Below are positions 56,966 to 64,000 of a stretch of DNA of 64,000 nt, in pieces (the first letter of the stretch is position 1; each line of letters begins with the position of its first letter). The DNA is from Humulus lupulus. Its lineage: Eukaryota; Streptophyta; Magnoliopsida; Rosales; Cannabaceae. The notes beneath the pieces are model-generated. The model was not told the DNA's origin and ran no database searches. It was given only the letters and a program-made list of their open reading frames with translations. The position numbers and the translations under genes were made by a program. The stretch is taken from NCBI RefSeq assembly GCF_963169125.1, contig NC_084795.1, forward strand, positions 142,575,766 to 142,639,765. The letters are read 5' to 3'.

Positions 56966-56970
56966 GTTAC

Positions 56971-57706
56971 TATCAATTCCTAATCCTAATAAATGATTAG
57001 GAAACAAATATTAGCCTGGAGCGCCTCAGATCCTACTAAACCGGGTAGTGGAATTCATCCCGAGCGCCTAGGTTTAAATTCCTGAGCCTCCCCAAGCCTA
57101 AAAGCTAACTTAGGCCAAAATGGTCAAGGCGGGCCGCGACTTGGCCCTGAGGATCACGACATACCTGAAGTCAAAGGCATGGCCTCATGCATCTGGGGGA
57201 GGCGGGCCACGACTTGCTCCCTAGGGTCACTATGCACCCTCAAGTCAGTAGCCCTCTTGGGGCATTCTGAGCACGCAGGCGCGGTGCCCAAGAACTGGGT
57301 CATGGTGCTCCCCCGCAAACCCAGAATTTACTGGGTTTTCTCATCATTCTTCCTAGCCAAAACCTCAATATTCAACCTTAACAAGCACCCTAACCAAAAC
57401 CAAGCTCAGCTATGAGTCTTGGACTCTTAATCACATATCTTAAACATAAAACATCAAGAATCTTACTGAAGCTACCATCCCAATTCAGCAGTAATTCATC
57501 ACCCAAAATTCAGTCCAATTCCAGCCTAATAATCTAAATTTCTAGCAAAACAGAGACAAGACCTTTACCTCAATTGTTGCTTGAATCCTCAAAAACTTTT
57601 TGCCTTGTACCAGCTTCAATTCCTGACTTCTTAAGTTTCAATTCCAGACTTTCCCCAACTTAACCCAAGCCTTTCTCCTTCAATTTCCCTTCAGCTTCAA
57701 AGTATA

Positions 57707-57745
<39 letters not shown>

Positions 57746-58333
57746 GAGTACATTCTAATGATTCTAGTGAGTTCTAATCATTCCTAAAGCCTCAGTTGAA
57801 CCCAACCTTTATCTAACAAAGACTAAAAATACCCAATTCCCCACTAATTCCTCAAGTATTCCTACCATTTACCAATTAATCATGTCACATTCAACTAATT
57901 ACCAAATACTTATTCATTACTCAATAAATCCCAAAATATTCTCTAAATGACCAAAATAACCCTAGGCTTCCCCCCGAGCCGGGTATTTTGCCCTGCTGTG
58001 ACTATTTCCTTAATCTGCTCACTAGGACCGTCTCGAGCCATATACTACTAATATATCCACATAATAATGTGGTCTCAACCATTTATCACATATAATTACA
58101 TTTATGCCCTCAACGAGCCAAAATTATAGATATGCCCTTATGAACGGTAAAAGGCCCACATGCATATTTATTACTCATAAACATGCATATGATATATTCA
58201 CCTAATCATCTTATTCATGCATGCCACATAATCACGTATTTAACCAATTAAACACACATATATATATCCAATTATGCCCTCCCGACACGCTATTCAAGGC
58301 GCTAAACCCTATTATCATTTTTGGGACATTACA
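56971..58333 (-). repeat. Tekay LTR3, right part
   Basis: It resumes LTR3 where the Athila entered and ends GGGACATTACA at 58333, followed by the int3 PPT. A (GA)n tract of 35 bases is at 57709-57743 and CG-rich words are at 57120-57320. Over 200 bases (57392-57592 against 20990-21190) I see about two differences from LTR2. Confidence 0.9.
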
Positions 58334-59138
58334 ACTATCCCCTCCTTACTGAAATTTTGTCCTCAAAATTTACCTGAATAACTCAGGATACTGATCCCGC
58401 AAAGCTAACTCAAGCTCCCAGGTCGCTTCCTCGACTTTTCTATTCCTCCATAATACTTTGACTAAAGGAATTGTCTTGTTCCTCAGAACTTTATCCTCCT
58501 TCTCTAGGACCAGCACCGGTCGCTCCTCATATGAAATTTTTTTCTGTAACTCCAATCCTTATATCTCAACACATGAGTCGTATCTGAGACGTACTTTTGA
58601 AGCATATAGTTGTGGAATACATCGTGAACCCCTGACAACGATGGTGGCAGAGCCAATCAATAGGCTACCTGCCTGATCCTTTCCAGGATCTCAAAAGGTC
58701 CTATGAATCTAGGGCTCAGCTTGCCATTGTTCCCAAACCTTCTTACCCCTCGCAGTGGTGACACATGCAGAAAGACAGGTCCCTACCTGGAACTCCACAC
58801 CCGTATGCTTAGGATCAGCATAGCTTTTCTGTCTGCTCTACGAAGCGAACATTCGAGCTCGGATCTTCTCAATTGCTACGTTAGTCTTCTAAACCATCTC
58901 CTGTCCCAAATATTTACTCCCACCCATCTCATCCCAATGAATGGGCGATCTACACCTCCTTCCATACAACGTCTCATATGGAGCTACTCCAACCGTGGAT
59001 TGATAACTATTGTTGTATGAAAATTCAATCAATGGAAGGTACTTACTCCAAGACCCCTTGAAGTCCAATACACACGCCCTAAGCACATCTTATAATACCT
59101 AGATTGTCCTCTCAGACTATCCATCTGTCTAATGATGA
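58334..59138 (-). pseudogene. int3: PPT, chromodomain and integrase C-terminal part
   Basis: The PPT is kept at 58334-58348. The chromodomain-like end VKVLWRNRKVEEATWELELA lies in the open stretch 58370-58555. Integrase core-end blocks FSYNNSYQSTV and YGRRCRSPIHWDEMGGSKYL are in 58889-59086. Shifts separate them. The sequence is cut at 59139 by the solo Copia LTR and resumes at 60988. Confidence 0.85.
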
Positions 59139-60982
59139 TGTTAGATTAGCTTATACAAGATCTTTATTTATTTTCATGTATATCTAATATTAAACAAATT
59201 AATACGAGATAGCCTAAAACGTGTTTCTAAAATTGAATTCAAAGAGAAACAACGAATAGAATACTTATAGTATACGCAGTGGAATTAAAGAGTCATTCCT
59301 TTAGTTTCTCTAACTCTTGTATCCTCTCTGTCGCAGAGTATTATCAAGAAGCTGAACCGATCTTCTATTTTCTTCACAATCTTCCAATGTATCCTTAGAA
59401 CCACCTAGAATAGTGTGGGAAATTCTCAACATATGAGATAGATATAGAGAGAAGAAGAGAAAATAACAAAGATGCTTAAAAAAGGACTTGTGTTTAGAGA
59501 GAATCTAAAACTATCAGAAAATCTGACTTGTGACTTATGTTTTGACTTCTCTCTAATCACTCCTTTTATAGACTCAATTAGGCCATATAATTTAATTAAA
59601 AAATCAATAAAATAATAGCCATTTTAAAGCCCTAGGTTGAAATTATCATGGGCTTTAGGCCCGTGAAATTTCCCATTTGATTATAAGCCCATTGGACTTA
59701 AAATCAAGGCCTGTATTATTTTCTATCGATCTAATTAATTAAATAATTATTTAAATCCTTTATCAAATTAATTATTTATAATTTGAACCTTGATTTAAAC
59801 TTATTTATTAATTTAGATAGCAATTTATATTAATTAATAAATCTACCATAATTTCTCTTTTCTTCTAAAAATTACACAACTCTGTGAAACTATCCCAAAT
59901 TGACCTGGTCAACTTTGATAATTCTAATTGATGATTAAATTAATTAATTGAGACTATCTAGATGATTTTATCCAAGGTACAATGGGGACCATGGGCCTAT
60001 GAAATCAAGCTTCAATAAGTTATCATAAATCTAACAAATAAATTTACTAACTTATTAATTCCTCGTGACTCCACTATAGACTCGGAATTGTACTCTTGAA
60101 TTCATAGAACACTCTATAACAATTATAGATACGCCATTAATTATCCATTGTTACAACCATAATTGTCATTCAATCCTCTATAGACGGTCTACAATGAGAT
60201 AGGACTAAAATACCGTTTTACCCCTCATTGTATTTTATCCTTAAAACACTTAGTTCCTTATAAATGATATTTTAGTAAACTAATTTAATTACTGAAATGA
60301 GATCTCTATCATTTAACACCTTGAACCAAACTAAAAGGAAACCACAGTTTCACTTCTTCATCAGAAGCTATAGATGTTCATATCTATGATTAACACTCCC
60401 ACTCAATTATACTACCGAGTTCCCAAGATGTAAGTATGGACTAGTCCGTAGGGTAAGCTGGTAACGAACAAGTAAAAGAACTCAAATAATACAATCAGTT
60501 AGAATACTAACCACTCAGAATTGAGATTGAATTGACCTATGGTCAACTATATGATATGACTAGAATAGATAATAACGGTATGTTTACTTATCAACTGTCA
60601 ATATCGGTCCTGTCCGATGTAACAAATACATCTGATCTTATCTACTTTGCTAATGTTCTGGAAAGAACATAACACTGTAATGTGTAAGTAGATCATATCA
60701 TAGATTGGCAAGTCAGTGTAAATCCTGTGCACTGACTAATCTTAGGACTAACTTATTTTGAACATATAATCATATTTATATTCCACTGTGATGACGTCAC
60801 TATAAATAAGATTAGTTATATGCTCGGGATTTAATAGAAGTTTATATTAAACAAATTATCATGAAAATAAAACATGTGAGCAAAGTGATTGACCAAGTCA
60901 AAAAATGATTTCTATTCTTTTATTGATAATAAAATGAGATTACAAAGAATTTGAGTTTTAATTAGGGCATAAAACCCCAACA
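59139..60982 (-). mobile_element. Solo Copia LTR, 1844 bp
   Basis: TGTTAGATTAGC to ACCCCAACA, flanked by GATGA at 59134-59138 and 60983-60987. Removing it restores the integrase reading GTCT-GATGA-AAGGTT seen intact at 22710-22730. A minus-strand TATAAAAGGA lies at 59561-59570. Same family as the Copia LTR at 1-511. Confidence 0.95.
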
Positions 60983-60987
60983 GATGA

Positions 60988-61545
60988 AAGGTTCTACTGA
61001 ACTTCAACTGTGTCCCCATGGCCTTCTGCAAATCACCCCAAAAATTGGAGGTAAATATGGGATCCCAGTCTGATACAATAGATTTAGGAACTCCGTGGAG
61101 ACGTACAATCTTCCTCACGTACAACTCCGCATACTGATCCACAGTATATGTTGTTCTCACTGGTAAAAAGGGAGTTGGCTTGGTGTTTCTGTCTACTATC
61201 ACTCGCACCAAGTCATGTAGCCCCACTGTCCTAGGTTAACCTCCCACAAAACTCATAGTAATGTCTTCCCACTTCCACTCGGGAATACCCAAAGGCTATA
61301 GCAATCCCGCTGATCGGGGATGCTTAGCCTTCACCTGCTGATAGGTTAAACACTTGGCCACGTACTCCACTGCGTCCTTCTTCTTCCTAGGCCACCAATA
61401 CAACATCTATAGATCCTGATACATATTCATGGTGCCTGGATGGAGTGAGTATGGTGTAGTATGGGATTCATCAAGTATCTCTCGTCTAATACCCACATCT
61501 ATCGGAACACAAATTCCACCCCTATACCGTAGTAAACGTGTACGT
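60988..61545 (-). pseudogene. int3 integrase N-terminal and core part
   Basis: The minus strand gives [17 protein letters not shown] and [14 protein letters not shown] in the open stretch ending at 61226, ITMSFVGGL near 61240-61260 (first catalytic Asp replaced by Ser, as in int2), and part of the zinc-binding region before the sequence jumps to LTR near 61545. RNase H, RT, protease and gag are gone. Confidence 0.82.
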
Positions 61546-61898
61546 GACTCTTAATCACATATCTTAAACATAAAACATCAAGAATCTTACTGAAGCTACC
61601 ATCCCAATTCAACAGTAATTCATCACCCAAAATTTAGTCCAATTCCACCCTAATAATCTAAATTTCTATCAAACCAAAGACAAGACCTCTACCTCAATTA
61701 TAGCTTGAATCCTCAAAAACTTTTTTCCCTCTACCAACTTATTTTCCTTCTTAAGTTTTAATTCCAAACTTTTCCCAGCTTAACCCAAACCTTTCTCCTT
61801 CAATTTCCCTTCAGCTTCAAAGTATAGGAGAGATAGAGAGAGAGAATTTGTATAAGAGGAAAGAGAGAGAGAGAGAGAGAGAGAGTTGAGGACATTCT
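61546..61898 (-). repeat. Tekay LTR4 remnant
   Basis: It matches LTR3 from GACTCTTAATCACATATC (57419 in LTR3) to the (GA)n tract and GTTGAGKACATTCT. Left edge: a deletion joint with int3 integrase. Right edge: the element at 61899. The GA stretch is interrupted (61829-61886). Confidence 0.85.
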
Positions 61899-63016
61899 TG
61901 CAACGTCCCAAATTTGAGGACGTTATGACTAGGTCTTACCGCTCAGGCTCGGGGCTAGGAGTCGTGCTCAAGATTGATTTGTGTTGTCAGCTCGAGACAC
62001 CAGATAAGAGAACTGATTGTACCCGTAATACTATGTGGTGTGTTGTACTGTATGTATTTTTTATAGTTGTTTTGTCATACATGGGATCATGACTGGTCGA
62101 CAAGGGGTCGAGATCGGCGTTAAGCATGTTGAATGCAGGTTTCCAGGGCGAGACCCTCATGGGTGTTGTAAACACCCGTTCAGCTAGGACCGTGGAGCCG
62201 GGAGCGGCAAGGGGTCGAGATCAGCGTTAAGCATGTTGAATGCTAGTCGCCAAGGTGAGACCCTCAAGGGTGTTTTACACACTTGTTTGGCTGGGACCAC
62301 GAACTTGGTGCCTAGTAATGCACCCCGATCGGTGAAGGCTGTTGTTGTAGTATTGAGTTGCTATGTTATTATAGTGTTGTATTATTATGTTATCGTGTTA
62401 TCTTATTGTATTGGGTTATTGTACTACCGTGTTATGGTAATGTTGTGTTATTGTATTGATGTACTATTAGGTTGTTATGCTACTGTGCTCTTGAGTTGTT
62501 CTACTACTATGTCATTGTGCATTCTAATAGGATCTGGTATCTGTTTATTGCTATGATTAAGTATGTTTTGTTGTGGTATATTGTGATTGTATGTTGTGCT
62601 TTAAGTTCTCTTGCTGGGCCTCAGCTCACGGGTGCTCTATGGTGCAGGTAAGAGCAAGGAAATTAGGTCGAACAACCATGAGTTGGAGGGCGTGGAGCGG
62701 TGTGTACATGTTTGGTCTACCTGGCCACCACGGCTGGGGTTATTTTAAGGAACACGCGGTAAACATTCAATTTTGTCACTTTGGTCAATTGCATTGTGCC
62801 TTTAGATTGTGAATGTATTTCAAAACAGTGTTTTGGGATCCCAATGTAACATTTTTACGAATTTCAATTAAAGACCAACTCTTTGTACTTAATGTTTGTT
62901 AAATGAGTCTTTATTTTTATTCAATCATACTTTTAACCTAAAACCTCGATTAGCGAGCTAATGGCACATTTCTAATTCACATGGTAACAGCTCTAAGGAA
63001 GTAGGGCGTTACAACT

Positions 63017-63028
63017 TGGTATGAGAGC
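63017..63028 (+). other. Primer binding site, tRNA-Met type with one mismatch
   Basis: It reads TGGTATGAGAGC against the usual TGGTATCAGAGC, three bases after the LTR end. Confidence 0.85.
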
Positions 63029-63540
63029 ATGCCAAGGTTTATGTTTCCTGGAGACTGACCAAACATGTACGCTCACTGCCAGAGACAAGCTCGACTCAGG
63101 GTTGGTATTAAATCCAATACTTGTTTAACTATTTATGTGAGTTACCTTATCTGCGAGAATAGGGAGCATGATGAATATGTATGTGTTTTGTGGAAATAGG
63201 GTTTGATGATTAATGCATGAGCATTATGGTTTTGTATTGTATTATGTGTATTATATGGCTATTGTGCTGATTGGCCTTTCTATGGCTTAGCATTGTATAA
63301 GAGTATCAGGGCTGGTTGGCTAGGTTTTCGGTAGCAGATAGATTTGGAAGTTTGGGTATCCAAGGCAGTCAATTGGATCAGGCAGTGTGAATGATGGCAG
63401 CTGAGACCAGAATCATCCATCGGCCCTGGGATTGGCGGCAGGTGTTTGTTGGCATACAGGCGGGATTGTAAAGGCAAGAAGAAGAGATTAGGTGATTGAT
63501 ACAATGGGTTCCATCAGGGAACGCTGCCCTGTGAGGGTTG
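63029..63540 (+). other. Leader before gag, no gene seen
   Basis: About 510 bases between the PBS and the gag start, without a recognisable frame. Confidence 0.55.
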
Positions 63541-64000
63541 GCAACTATGGCACCAGTTATGACCTAGCCTAATGGTGGAAATATATGGGAATTATTGTAT
63601 GAAAGATTTCAAAAGTGTTAACCTCCAGTCTCTGAGGGAGGCTTGGATCCGTTTAAAGTTGAATAGTGGACAGGCATGGTTAGCCCCGTCTTCAGCTATA
63701 TAGGAGTGAAAGGAAATGATAGAGTGGCTTGTGCCACGTACGTGTTGCAGGAGGATGCCCGAACGTGGTGGGAAGTTGTATCCTAGACTCAGAATATTGT
63801 CATGGTGGGTTGGAAGGAAACTCAGACATTGGTTCAACGAGAGGTACTACGGTGACACAATTTGAGTTGTCAAAGACCGATCAGTTTATGAACTCCGTTC
63901 AGAATAGTATGACAGTGACAATGTGTGTTAGTGAGCTTTCTGGATCGGCCAAATCTGTGTATGGTTTGGTGCCAATGGTTGTGGCCCAGAAGGAGCGATC
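63541..64000 (+). pseudogene. Gag of the plus-strand Tekay-like element, partial and broken
   Basis: From an ATGGCACC start near 63547, broken frames give YERFQK near 63600, then VKGNDRVACATYVLQEDART and WWEVV, then FNERYYGDT near 63835-63860. This is the retrotransposon gag core. A stop after MAPVMT, a stop after EVVS and a frameshift near 63820 show decay. The ORF runs off the window. Confidence 0.82.

Larger units (their letters stand above)
4629..61898 (-). mobile_element. Array of minus-strand Tekay-like copies: four LTRs, three internal regions
   Basis: Once nested insertions are removed, the order from left to right is LTR1-int1-LTR2-int2-LTR3-int3-LTR4, all on the minus strand. Neighbouring internal regions share a single LTR instead of each having two. 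Int2 is the only one with a PBS and gag; int1 and int3 have lost their 5' halves through deletions joining LTR sequence to pol. Chromodomain-like ends, the tRNA-Met PBS and the TGTAACR ends place it with the chromovirus (Tekay/Del-like) group of Ty3/gypsy. A tandem structure from unequal recombination is inferred; successive independent insertions are the alternative, especially for LTR1-int1. Confidence 0.65.
61899..64000 (+). mobile_element. Start of a plus-strand Tekay-like element, cut by the window edge
   Basis: LTR 61899-63013 (TGCAACGTCC to GGCGTTACA, 1115 bp), then the PBS at 63017-63028, a leader, and gag. It entered LTR4; ATTCT at 61894-61898 is the expected left target copy, and its partner must lie beyond the window. 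The last 300 bases of the LTR match the reverse complement of solo LTR D closely, but the whole LTR is half as long. Confidence 0.88.

Overview
The window is a plant nuclear repeat block. I found no host gene in it. Almost every base belongs to LTR retrotransposons stacked inside one another. The evidence is Ty1/copia and Ty3/gypsy gag-pol domains, primer binding sites (PBS) matching plant initiator tRNA-Met and tRNA-Asp, polypurine tracts (PPT), TG...CA LTR ends and 5-bp target site duplications (TSD). The lineages (chromodomain-bearing Tekay-type, Athila, Tat with a second RNase H, Copia) point to a flowering plant with a repeat-rich genome. The species cannot be read from this.

Layout. 1-4628: a decayed minus-strand Copia element with two different integrase C-terminal regions, its gag cut at 4628. 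4629-61898: a minus-strand array of Tekay-like copies in the order LTR1 (4629-6854), int1 (to 12276), LTR2 (20058-21919), int2 (21920-28377), LTR3 (28378-29248 plus 56971-58333), int3 (58334-61545), LTR4 remnant (61546-61898). Inside the array are: solo LTR B (6947-9954, TSD TTGTT) holding solo LTR C (6953-7835, TSD GTAAC); an Athila-derived element (12277-20052, TSD GGGCG); an Athila-type solo LTR (23498-24995); and a full-length but decayed plus-strand Athila (29249-56965). That Athila has a Tat element (40802-56737, TSD AAGGT) in its 3' LTR, and the Tat 3' LTR holds solo LTR D (53704-55999, TSD TATAT). A solo Copia LTR (59139-60982, TSD GATGA) lies in the int3 integrase. 61899-64000: the start of a plus-strand Tekay-like element.

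How the parts relate. Most pol genes carry stops, frameshifts or lost catalytic residues and could not work alone. The exception is the Athila derivative at 12277-20052. Its LTRs differ at 5 of 1496 positions, its PBS matches the 3' end of plant tRNA-Asp exactly as I recall it, and one intact 902-codon frame fuses Gag and protease to the integrase C-terminal tail. RT, RNase H and the integrase core are absent, so it looks like a young non-autonomous element that supplied its own Gag and would have needed other Athila copies for the rest.

The Tat element carries, beyond gag-pol, an antisense gene with two GT-AG introns that keep the frame, and a tRNA-like sequence lies just upstream of it on the same strand. 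Several unrelated LTR families here carry clusters of short GC-rich near-palindromic words in otherwise AT-rich sequence; this is the least explained pattern in the window.
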